DNA of 64,000 bases, from NCBI RefSeq assembly GCF_000956465.1, contig NZ_JYJA01000036.1:62001-126000 (forward strand), in the 5' to 3' direction. Under the pieces are notes generated by a model that was not told the DNA's origin, ran no database searches, and saw nothing but the letters and a program-made list of their open reading frames with translations. A program made the translations under genes and the position numbers. Shown piece by piece: positions 26,852 to 34,320 of this stretch. The DNA comes from Microbacterium trichothecenolyticum. GTDB taxonomy: Bacteria > Actinomycetota > Actinomycetes > Actinomycetales > Microbacteriaceae. Positions within the stretch are counted from its first letter, which is position 1. Each line of letters begins with the position of its first letter.

Positions 26852-28843
26852 TCACCAGGCCAAGGGGAGCCAGACCGACATCTCGCCGGCACCGCGATTG
26901 CCCCACGCGAAGTAGGGGATCAATCGCACAGGAGCCGTTGCGAGCGCGGTGTCTGCGAGGTCGTCGTAGAGGGCATCCTCGTCCGACCCGGGAAGGATGA
27001 CCGCCTCCGTGTCGAGCGCGATCACACGGTGGCCCGCGACCTCGGCCTCGGCCGGCGCCAGCGCGGTGCCTCGCCGGAGCGCGACCTGCTCGAGCACGAC
27101 GCCCTCGGGAAGATCGGCGGTCTCGACGCAGTACACGACCGGTCCGCGGCGTACGGCGACCTGGTTGGTCGCCTCCTCGGCGAGGCGGTGGGCGCGCAGC
27201 ACCCGCACCGGCATCGGCAGCGTCAGCTCCACGACGTCGCCCGGCTGCCACTCGCGTTCGATGCGGGTGTAGGTGCCCGGCTCGCTCGCGGCGACCGCCT
27301 CGCCGTTCACGGTGAGCGTCGCTCCCGACGACCAGCCCGGAACACGCAGGTGAAGCGGGATGCCGGTGCCCGCGGCATCCGTGACGGTGAAGGCGATCCG
27401 CTCGCTCCACGGGTAGTCGCTCTCCTCGCGGAGGGCGAGTCGGCTCCCGTCGTCGGTCGTGACGTCCAGCGCGCTGCCCCCGTACAGGTGGACGAACAGG
27501 CCCTCGTCGCCGATCGACGCCGCGCGCTCGTGGAACCGGGCGAGCGTGCGCGCGATGTTGGGCGGGCAGCAGAAGCAGCTGAGGTACGGCTCGCGCAGCC
27601 GCTCGTCCGACGGCGGGGGCGGCGGCACCGGGTGGATCGCGGTGTCGCCCGGCCGCCGGAGCGGGTACGGGAGGTCTCGCACCTGCCGCAGCGCGTTGGT
27701 GTAGAAGTACTCCGAGCCCGCGAGGCTGATGCTCGACAGCAGGCTGTTGAAGGCCACCTGCTCGATGACGTCGGCGTAGGTCGCGTCGCCCGTGAGCGCC
27801 AGCATCCGCTCGCCCCACAGGATCAGCCCGATGTTCGCGCATGACTCGTTGTGCGCGGTCGTGTGGGGGAGCTGATACGCGCGGCCGTAGGCCTGGTGCA
27901 CGCGGCTGATCTGGTCCTGCCACGGCGAGCCGTCGGGGGAGGCGCCGTCGTAGAGTGCTCCCGCACCGCCGGTGATGTAGAGCTTCGTGTCGACGACGTC
28001 GCGCCACAGGTTCTCCAGCACCCCCTCCAGCTCGGCGTCGCCGGTCTCGGCCACGAGGTCGGCGAGGCCCGCATAGAGGTAGTTGGCGCGCACCGCGTGA
28101 CCGGCCACGACCTTCTGCTCGCGCACGGGAACGCGGTCCTGGTTGTCGTCACCGCCCTCGAAGTCGTCGCGGACGCGGATGAACGCCTCCGACAGACGCA
28201 GGTACTGCTCGTCGCCGGTGGCGCGGTAGAGGTCGATGACCGCCATGTAGTGCGACGGGCAGATGGCGCTGCGGGCGAGCTCGAGCGGCTTGTCGGTCGC
28301 GAGGTCCTCGAGGAAGGCCGCGGCCTTGCGGGCGGCGTCCAGCAGAGTGGTCGACCCCGTCACCTCGTAGTGGCGCACGCCGGTCGTGATGAGGTGGCCG
28401 AGGTTGTACGTCTCGAAGTTGAACCGGTCGGCGAGGGCCAGGACGTCCTCGTGGTTGCGCGTCGAGATGAGGGTGGGCGTGTGGAGGTAGCCGTCTTCAC
28501 GCTGGACCGCGGCGATCAGCCGCGCGATCTCTTCGATCCGGGCGGCGAGCTCGGGGTCGGGGTCCGTCTCGAGGCGTGCGATGGCCGCCTCGAGCCACTT
28601 GTAGAAGTCGCCGTCCATGAACGGCGGTCCTGCGTGGGCGCCGGATTCGAGGCCGGCGGCGATGCGGAAGTTCGTGAGCCCCGCGCTGATGGCGGGATCG
28701 CTCAGGGAGGACCAGATCTGGGGGATGGTGACATCACGCGTCCGATCGTGGACGTGTCCCCAGAAGCCGCTCGCCCAGCGCGCGCTGTCGGCGCCGAGGG
28801 GTCGCAGCCGGGCGTGGGCCCTGGTCGCGGTGGTGGCGGTCAT
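26852..28843 (-). CDS. Glycoside hydrolase family 127 (beta-L-arabinofuranosidase type)
   Basis: A 663-aa retaining glycosidase with an (alpha/alpha)6 barrel. The unusual zinc-thiolate active site is present: Glu333 and Cys335 in NESCANIG, and the nucleophile/ligand pair Cys425-Cys426 in SCFCCPPN. There is no signal peptide, so it works on imported oligosaccharides. The family includes beta-L-arabinofuranosidases and the enzyme that removes aceric acid from rhamnogalacturonan II. The ATG at 28843 has GGAAGGAA upstream; an ATG 102 bases earlier lacks a site and the family N terminus. It ends 5 bases before the RuBisCO-like gene, so one operon: GH127, RuBisCO-like, kinase. Confidence 0.9.
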   Translation of the reverse strand: MTATTATRAHARLRPLGADSARWASGFWGHVHDRTRDVTIPQIWSSLSDPAISAGLTNFRIAAGLESGAHAGPPFMDGDFYKWLEAAIARLETDPDPELAARIEEIARLIAAVQREDGYLHTPTLISTRNHEDVLALADRFNFETYNLGHLITTGVRHYEVTGSTTLLDAARKAAAFLEDLATDKPLELARSAICPSHYMAVIDLYRATGDEQYLRLSEAFIRVRDDFEGGDDNQDRVPVREQKVVAGHAVRANYLYAGLADLVAETGDAELEGVLENLWRDVVDTKLYITGGAGALYDGASPDGSPWQDQISRVHQAYGRAYQLPHTTAHNESCANIGLILWGERMLALTGDATYADVIEQVAFNSLLSSISLAGSEYFYTNALRQVRDLPYPLRRPGDTAIHPVPPPPPSDERLREPYLSCFCCPPNIARTLARFHERAASIGDEGLFVHLYGGSALDVTTDDGSRLALREESDYPWSERIAFTVTDAAGTGIPLHLRVPGWSSGATLTVNGEAVAASEPGTYTRIEREWQPGDVVELTLPMPVRVLRAHRLAEEATNQVAVRRGPVVYCVETADLPEGVVLEQVALRRGTALAPAEAEVAGHRVIALDTEAVILPGSDEDALYDDLADTALATAPVRLIPYFAWGNRGAGEMSVWLPLAW

Positions 28844-28947
28844 CGTCGTTCCTTCCGAGTGGCGTTCAGTCTCGTGCTCGTGGCGGCGTCGCGGCAAGAC
28901 GGGGCTGATCCGAGTGAGAGGAGGTACTACTGCAACTTCTCGCATTG

Positions 28948-28991
28948 CTGCATGGAAATGCAGTCTAGCGCCTGAATCGTCTCAAAGTGAA
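28948..28991 (-). promoter_or_regulatory. GH127 operon promoter with CTGCAT/ATGCAG dyad
   Basis: On the minus strand, TTCACT (28986-28991) and TAGACT (28962-28967) have an 18-base spacer. The -10 is part of GCTAGACTGCA (28959-28969). CTGCAT-GGAA-ATGCAG (28948-28963) is a perfect 6-bp dyad just downstream, at the expected start site. A LacI-like TGAATCGTCTCA (28973-28984) fills the spacer. Confidence 0.55.
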
Positions 28992-29011
28992 TAGAATTTC
29001 AGTACTGACTG

Positions 29012-29040
29012 TTGACACACACCGAAATCGTGCCTACTGT
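29012..29040 (+). promoter_or_regulatory. Promoter of the second ABC importer operon
   Basis: A consensus -35 TTGACA (29012-29017), a 17-base spacer and -10 TACTGT (29035-29040) lie 46 bases before the binding-protein start. The divergent GH127 promoter and a TGAATCGTCTCA operator candidate (28973-28984) are just upstream. Confidence 0.7.
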
Positions 29041-29086
29041 CGTGGTCGTACCTTTCACCCGCATGGTCGTCGTCAAGGAGGACGCT

Positions 29087-30430
29087 ATGAACACCCGCAG
29101 CAACCGCCGCCGCATCGCGGCGCTGGGAATCGCACTCGCCGCGGTGCTGCCGCTGGCCGCCTGTGCCGGAAGCGGCACCCCCGACACCGGATCGTCGGAC
29201 GGCGGCGGCGCCGGTGCCGGCGGCACCGATCCCGAGACCTTCACCGTCATGACGGCGAACGAGAACCCGGTGCTGGAGGAGCAGCTCACCGCTCTCTCCG
29301 AGGGCGCCTGCAAGGCCGAGAACGAGGCCCTGCCGCTCGAGCACCAGAAGGTGGCCCAGGCCGACACCGTCCAGAAGGTGACGCTGCTCGCCAGCCAGGG
29401 GGCGCTGCCGACCCACACCATCGCGGGCACCGCGCTCATCCGCCCCGACGGGGACCTCAACGCGGCCGGACTGGTCGGCGACCTCAAGGCCGCGCTCGAG
29501 GGATCCGGCGCATGGGACAACGTGCTCCCCGCGGCGGCGTCCACCGTCGAGCAGGTCTACGGCGGCATGTACTCGATGCCCTACCAGTACAACGTCGAGG
29601 GCATCTTCTACAACAAGGAGATCTTCGCCGACAACGGCATCGAGGAGCCCCAGACCTGGGACGACCTCCTCGACGCCTCCGCGACACTGCAGGATGCCGG
29701 CATCACCCCGATGACCGAAGCGGGCGCCGCCGGCTGGCCCCTCACGCGCATCATGGGCATGTACATCTTCCGCAACGTCGGCCCCGACGCCATGGCGGCC
29801 GTCCGTGACGGCGATGCCAAGCTGACCGAGCCGGAGTACGTCGCCGGCGCGCAGGCGCTCGCGGACTACGCCGAGGCCGGCTACTTCGGCGAGGGCTTCT
29901 CGACGCGCGACGGCGACACGTCCTCGAACATGTTCCTCACCGGCAAGGCCGCGATGACCTACGACGGATCCTGGCTGCTCAGCGCGATCAACGACCCCGA
30001 GCGCAACCAGATCGGCGGCGAGAACGTCGGCTTCATGCCCTTCCCCGAGGTCGACGGCGGCAAGGGCTCGATCGACCAGTACGCCGCGAACGCCGGCGCG
30101 CCGATGATCATCAACGCCGAGCAGTTCGGCCCGAAGGTCGTCGACTGGGTCAGCTGCATCGCCGAGAACTACGGCCAGCAGGCGCTGCAGGACGCGGGCG
30201 TCATCTCGGGCTTCAAGGTCAACGGCGACGTGACCGACATCTCGGCGAACACCGCTGAGATCCAGGAGCGCATCGCGGACATCGACCAGACCGTACTGTG
30301 GTTCGAGGCGCTGATGGACTCGAAGAGCAACTCGCTCGCCTCGACCAACGCGACGCTGCTGACGACCGGCCAGATGACCGCCGAGGACTACATGAGCCAG
30401 CTCCAGGCGAGCATCGACGCCAACGGCTGA
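29087..30430 (+). CDS. Sugar-binding lipoprotein of second ABC importer (CUT1)
   Basis: A 447-aa extracellular solute-binding protein. The signal peptide ends in lipobox LPLAAC with the lipidated Cys at residue 26, then a Gly/Asp-rich linker. Family segments include YSMPYQYNVEGIFYNKEIF and MFLTGKAAMTYDGSWLL. The ATG was chosen because AAGGAGG precedes it and the signal peptide begins there. It differs strongly from the first importer's binding protein, so a different substrate is likely. The divergent GH127/RuBisCO-like operon points to a pentose, apiose or arabinose glycoside (inference). Confidence 0.92.
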   Translation: MNTRSNRRRIAALGIALAAVLPLAACAGSGTPDTGSSDGGGAGAGGTDPETFTVMTANENPVLEEQLTALSEGACKAENEALPLEHQKVAQADTVQKVTLLASQGALPTHTIAGTALIRPDGDLNAAGLVGDLKAALEGSGAWDNVLPAAASTVEQVYGGMYSMPYQYNVEGIFYNKEIFADNGIEEPQTWDDLLDASATLQDAGITPMTEAGAAGWPLTRIMGMYIFRNVGPDAMAAVRDGDAKLTEPEYVAGAQALADYAEAGYFGEGFSTRDGDTSSNMFLTGKAAMTYDGSWLLSAINDPERNQIGGENVGFMPFPEVDGGKGSIDQYAANAGAPMIINAEQFGPKVVDWVSCIAENYGQQALQDAGVISGFKVNGDVTDISANTAEIQERIADIDQTVLWFEALMDSKSNSLASTNATLLTTGQMTAEDYMSQLQASIDANG

Positions 30431-30439
30431 GACCCCGTA

Positions 30440-30471
30440 CCGGCTCCCCGGGCGCTCGCCCGGGGAGCCGG
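30440..30471 (+). terminator. Intercistronic hairpin after the binding-protein gene
   Basis: CCGGCTCCCCGGGCG (30440-30454) and CGCCCGGGGAGCCGG (30457-30471) form a perfect 15-bp arm pair with only CT between them. There is no T-run. Position and strength match the 9246-9274 hairpin of the other importer, so differential mRNA stability is the likely role. Confidence 0.7.
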
Positions 30472-30498
30472 CTCTTCGACAGAGAAAGCAGTTCGCAG

Positions 30499-31380
30499 AT
30501 GAACTCGATCTTCGGAGATCGGAAGACGATCTTCATCCTGCTGGCACCGGCCCTGGTGCTCTATACCCTGCTCAAGGTGGTGCCGGTCGGCTGGTCCCTC
30601 GGCCTCTCGTTCTTCGAGGGCAACTCGCTGCGCGGGTTCGAGTGGGTGGGCCTTCAGAACTTCGCCACCTTCTTCACCGATCCGAACGCGCTGCAGTCGA
30701 TGTGGGTGAGCGTGTTCTTCGCGATCGTCGCCACGATCGGCCAGGTCGCGCTCGGCTATGGCCTGGCCCTCCTCTACGTCTTCGTCCTGCGCAAGGGATC
30801 GACCCTCGTGCGGACGTTCGTGTTCTTCCCGACCGTGCTCCCGACGGTCGCCGTGGCGCTGCTGTTCCGCAGCTTCGTCGCCGTCGGCGAGAACCAGGGA
30901 CCGGTCAACGACATCATCAACTTCTTCGGCGGCGAGAGCGTCGAGGTGCTGGCCTCCACCGTGGGGACGATGACCCTGGCGATCATCATGACGCTGTGGA
31001 GCTCGATGGGCTTCTACGCCGTCCTCCTCTACGCGGGACTCCTCGACATCCCCGAGGAGGTCATCGAGTCCGCCCGTCTCGACGGCGCCAACGGCCTGAA
31101 GCTCGTTCGCCACATCGTCGTCCCGCTGTCGCTGCCGATCCTCCTGTCGTCGATCATCTTCAGCCTCAACGCGACGCTCAAGGTCTTCGACAGCCTGCTC
31201 GCCCTCAACGGCGGCGGACCCGGCACGTCGACCGCGCCGATGACGCTGTACATGTACCGCACCGCGTTCGAGTACGCCGAGTACGGCTACGGCTCGACGA
31301 TCGCCGTCCTCCTCACCGCGCTCTGCCTGGTGTTCACCCTGGCGATCTTCCGATCGTCGCGCCGCAAGGCGGAGGTCTGA
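30499..31380 (+). CDS. Sugar ABC transporter permease (MalF type)
   Basis: A 293-aa permease with about six transmembrane segments, beginning TIFILLAPALVLYTLLKVVP. The EAA loop is PEEVIESARLDGANGLKLVRH, which docks the ATPase. The ATG is preceded by a weak AGAAAG site. It ends one base before the next permease start, so the two are cotranslated. As in the first importer, no ATPase gene is nearby. Confidence 0.9.
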   Translation: MNSIFGDRKTIFILLAPALVLYTLLKVVPVGWSLGLSFFEGNSLRGFEWVGLQNFATFFTDPNALQSMWVSVFFAIVATIGQVALGYGLALLYVFVLRKGSTLVRTFVFFPTVLPTVAVALLFRSFVAVGENQGPVNDIINFFGGESVEVLASTVGTMTLAIIMTLWSSMGFYAVLLYAGLLDIPEEVIESARLDGANGLKLVRHIVVPLSLPILLSSIIFSLNATLKVFDSLLALNGGGPGTSTAPMTLYMYRTAFEYAEYGYGSTIAVLLTALCLVFTLAIFRSSRRKAEV

Positions 31381-31381
31381 G

Positions 31382-32299
31382 ATGACTCTGACGCACACCG
31401 AGAAGCCCGCGTTGACCGTCGCGACCCCGACGGTCCGGCGGCCCGGTCCGGGCCGCGCCAAGCGCACCGCGGTGAAGGCGATCCGCCGCCTGCCCGTCTG
31501 GATCCTCGTCGCAGTCCTGATGGTCGTGGTGCTGTACCCGCAGGTCTGGATGGTGCTCGGCTCGTTCAAGACGCAGTCCGAGTTCCTCTCGAACCCCGCG
31601 CTGTCGCTTCCCGAGACGTGGAACTTCGACAACTACGTCACCGCCCTCACCAACGGCAACGTCGCGCGCAACTGGCTCAACAGCGTGCTGGTGACGATCC
31701 CGTCGGTCATCTTCATCGTCTTCATCGGCGTCGCCGCCGGGTACGCGCTCGAGGTGATGATCTGGAAGGGCCGCAACGGCGTCCTGCTCTACATCCTCGC
31801 GGGCATCATGGTGCCCGGTCAGATGATCCTGGTGCCGCTGTTCATCACGTACTTCCGCATCGGCATCACCGACACGCTGTGGCCGCTGATCATCACGTAC
31901 ACCGTGATGGGGCTCCCGCTGACGACGTTCCTCATGGCGACGTACTTCCGGTCGGTGCCGCGCGAGATCTTCGAGGCCGCGACCGTCGACGGCTCGGGCC
32001 CGCTGCGATCGTTCTTCGTGATCGGCGTCCCGATGATGAAGAACGCGATCCTCACGATCGGCCTCGTGCAGTTCTTCAGCGTGTGGAACGATCTGCTGAT
32101 CGCCCTGACCTTCACCACCCGTCCCGAACTCGCGACGATCCAGGTGGGCCTGTTGAGCCTGAGCGACGAGTACGGGTCGACGCAGTACGGCCCGCTGTTC
32201 GCTGCCGTCAGCATCAACATCGTGGTGCTGCTGATCCTGTTCCTCACGCTCAACAAGAAGATCATGGCCGGCATGTCCGGCGGCGCCCTCAAGGGCTGA
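31382..32299 (+). CDS. Sugar ABC transporter permease (MalG type)
   Basis: A 305-aa permease with a basic N-terminal tail and six predicted transmembrane segments (first VWILVAVLMVVVLYPQVWMVLG, in part). The EAA loop is REIFEAATVDGSGPLRSFFV, and the C terminus GGALKG is usual for the family. The gene begins two bases after the preceding stop codon and completes the membrane part of the second importer. Confidence 0.9.
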   Translation: MTLTHTEKPALTVATPTVRRPGPGRAKRTAVKAIRRLPVWILVAVLMVVVLYPQVWMVLGSFKTQSEFLSNPALSLPETWNFDNYVTALTNGNVARNWLNSVLVTIPSVIFIVFIGVAAGYALEVMIWKGRNGVLLYILAGIMVPGQMILVPLFITYFRIGITDTLWPLIITYTVMGLPLTTFLMATYFRSVPREIFEAATVDGSGPLRSFFVIGVPMMKNAILTIGLVQFFSVWNDLLIALTFTTRPELATIQVGLLSLSDEYGSTQYGPLFAAVSINIVVLLILFLTLNKKIMAGMSGGALKG

Positions 32300-32319
32300 G
32301 AAGCTGAAAGGCTGGGTGC

Positions 32320-32982
32320 ATGAGCTCCTCCGCGCCGCGCATCGCGTTCCTCCACACCGGAGCCGTCAACATCGCGCCGTTCGGCGCGCTGGCGGCGGAG
32401 TTCCTCCCCGGCGCGACCGTCGTGAACTATCTCGACGACCGCATCGTGGCTGATCTCGCAGATGAGGCGCGCGTGGACTCGGTGCCCGAGCGGATCGACG
32501 ACCTCGTGCGCGCAGCGGTGGCCGGGGGAGCGGATGCCGTGATGTTCACGTGCTCGTCGATCTCCGAGCTCGCCGCGCCCGCCGCCGCGGCGGCAGGCGT
32601 GCCCGTCCTCCGCGTGGATGAGGCGATGGCGGATGCTGCGGTCCGGAGCGGTCGCCGCATCCGCGTCCTCGCGACCCTGGCGACCACGTGCCGCCCGACC
32701 CTGGGACTGCTCGAGGAGCGCGCGGCGCTCGCCGGCGTCGACCCGGAGTTCACGAGCGAGGTCATCGAAGGCGCGTTCGCGGCCGTGGCGGGCGGCGACC
32801 GCCCGACCCACGATCGCCTCGTCGCCGCCGCCATCGAGCGGGGCGCCGCTGAGGCCGACGTGATCGTGCTGGCCCAGGCATCCATGGCCTCCGCCGCCGA
32901 GGCCGTCTCTGTCGCTGTTCCGGTGCTCACGAGCCCGCGCCTGGGCGTCGAGCGCCTGGCGGAGTCGCTCCAGGTGCGCTGA
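32320..32982 (+). CDS. Asp/Glu/hydantoin racemase-family protein
   Basis: A 220-aa protein of the Asp/Glu racemase superfamily (two similar alpha/beta lobes). The first-lobe Cys lies in VMFTCSSISELA. In the second lobe, where a Cys usually follows, the sequence is VIVLAQASMASAA, so the second catalytic thiol appears missing and a two-base racemase mechanism is doubtful. It lies 20 bases after the second permease and should be cotranscribed with the importer. Other superfamily roles include isomerase or decarboxylase on 2-oxo or aryl acids. The substrate is not known; a carbohydrate-acid step linked to the imported sugar is possible. Confidence 0.72.
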   Translation: MSSSAPRIAFLHTGAVNIAPFGALAAEFLPGATVVNYLDDRIVADLADEARVDSVPERIDDLVRAAVAGGADAVMFTCSSISELAAPAAAAAGVPVLRVDEAMADAAVRSGRRIRVLATLATTCRPTLGLLEERAALAGVDPEFTSEVIEGAFAAVAGGDRPTHDRLVAAAIERGAAEADVIVLAQASMASAAEAVSVAVPVLTSPRLGVERLAESLQVR

Positions 32983-33083
32983 CCCGCGTCGCCGCAGTCG
33001 CTGAGCGGGGCGTCGCGCGGGAGGAAGGCCCGGGAGCGACACCGCGCGAGGAATGGGTGGCGCAGCGAGCGGAGCCCGGTCGG

Positions 33084-34061
33084 TCAGCGCTCCGCGAGGG
33101 CCTCGGCCGAGCGCAGGTCGGTCACGAGCGTCGTGACCCAGTCCCCGGCCAGGGCGCCGTGGATCGCCTCGAGCTTGCGCTCGCCGCCGGCGATGCCGAC
33201 GCGGCGCGGGATGCGCCGGAGGCCGTCGACGGTGATCGCGATGATGCGGTCGTCGAGCGCGCCGCGCACGAGCGAGCCGTCCGCGCGGAAGATGCGGTGG
33301 CAGATGTCGCCGACGGCGCCCTGATCGAGCAGCGCCTGGCGCTCTTCGGCGGCGAAGGCGTTGCCGCTGGCGGCGAGGGCGTCGGACGGCTCGATGCTGC
33401 CGATGCCCATGATCGCCATCGTGAGCTCGTTCCAGTGGCGCGCGACCTCCTGCATCGAGGGGTCCTGCAGCAGGCTGTCGCGGATCGCCGGGTCGCCGAC
33501 GACCCCCGGAGCCTGCACGTAGACGGGCTCCGCGCCGAGCGTGCGTGCCAGTTCGCCGAGCAGCCGGTTCGAGTGGCTCTGGGCCTCGGGGGCGCCGACG
33601 CCGCCGAGCAGCTGCACCACCTCGGTCGCGCCGCGCACCGTGAACGGGCGCATGCGGTCGACCATCGCGAGGATCGTCTGGCTCCACGACGAGACGCCGA
33701 TCCGGTCGGCGCCCGAGAGGGTGGCTTCGAGGTACGCGGCGGCCCCTGCCCCGAGGGAGGCCAGGAGCTCGCCCTCGTCGGCCTCGGGGTCGACGTCGAC
33801 GATGACGGCTTCGGCGAGGCCGTACTTCTCCTCGAGCTGCTCTTCGAGCTCGGCGTAGACGCCGGGGGCGACGGTGACGATGGTGCGCACGATGCCCACG
33901 GATTCGGCCCGCTTGAGCAGACGCGAGACCTTCGCCTGTGAGATATTGAGCGCGGCCGCGATGTCGGCCTGGCGCACCCCGCGCTCGTGGTACATGCGGG
34001 CGACCTTCGTGAGCAGGCGCACCTGCCCGTCCGCGGGCCGGGTGTAGGGCGTCAGGGGCAC
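33084..34061 (-). CDS. SorC/DeoR-type sugar-binding transcriptional regulator
   Basis: A 325-aa regulator. The N-terminal helix-turn-helix (about residues 18-55; MYHERGVRQADIAAALNISQAKVSRLLKRA, in part) is followed by a SorC sugar-binding domain with SGADRIGVSSWSQTI and GIGSIEPSD. Family members bind phosphorylated sugars as effectors. It is convergent with the importer/racemase operon and may regulate it or the neighbouring GH78. GTG start. The leader holds a short dyad, TTCGCTAACGAA, that could be its own operator. Confidence 0.85.
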   Translation of the reverse strand: MPLTPYTRPADGQVRLLTKVARMYHERGVRQADIAAALNISQAKVSRLLKRAESVGIVRTIVTVAPGVYAELEEQLEEKYGLAEAVIVDVDPEADEGELLASLGAGAAAYLEATLSGADRIGVSSWSQTILAMVDRMRPFTVRGATEVVQLLGGVGAPEAQSHSNRLLGELARTLGAEPVYVQAPGVVGDPAIRDSLLQDPSMQEVARHWNELTMAIMGIGSIEPSDALAASGNAFAAEERQALLDQGAVGDICHRIFRADGSLVRGALDDRIIAITVDGLRRIPRRVGIAGGERKLEAIHGALAGDWVTTLVTDLRSAEALAER

Positions 34062-34099
34062 GGCGTCTCCGATCGTGGCGATCCAGGTGTGTATTCGGA

Positions 34100-34117
34100 T
34101 TCGCTAACGAAAGGATA
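34100..34117 (-). promoter_or_regulatory. Candidate promoter/operator of the SorC regulator
   Basis: On the minus strand TATCCT (34112-34117) is a -10 candidate. Directly downstream lies TTCG-TTAG-CGAA (34100-34111), a dyad suited to autoregulation. No clear -35 is visible. Confidence 0.4.
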
Positions 34118-34175
34118 TTCACTCTCCGGGCAGAACGCCAGTGCGAGCGGCATGCTGATTCACACAGCGACCGGG

Positions 34176-34210
34176 GATTTCGGATGCCGCGGGCCGCAGC
34201 ATCCGAAATC
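34176..34210 (-). terminator. Terminator-like palindrome after third GH78 (repeat family copy 1)
   Basis: GATTTCGGATGC (34176-34187) pairs perfectly with GCATCCGAAATC (34199-34210). The core at 34182-34204 (23 bases) is exactly the reverse complement of 54894-54916. It lies 3' of the GH78 gene on the minus strand. Confidence 0.65.
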
Positions 34211-34320
34211 GCGCCCCGTTCGTCCGCTCGCCGCGCGCGAATCGCCAAGACGCCGGGCGTGGGTGCGGCGCACCGGCGTGACTTGGCTGCCCGAGTGCCC
34301 CAGGGGCGGGGCGGCGAGGG

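Noticed and set aside
33057..33941. Plus-strand 294-codon frame opposite the SorC regulator
   Set aside because: Antisense shadow; the minus-strand frame has a clear helix-turn-helix and sugar-binding domain.
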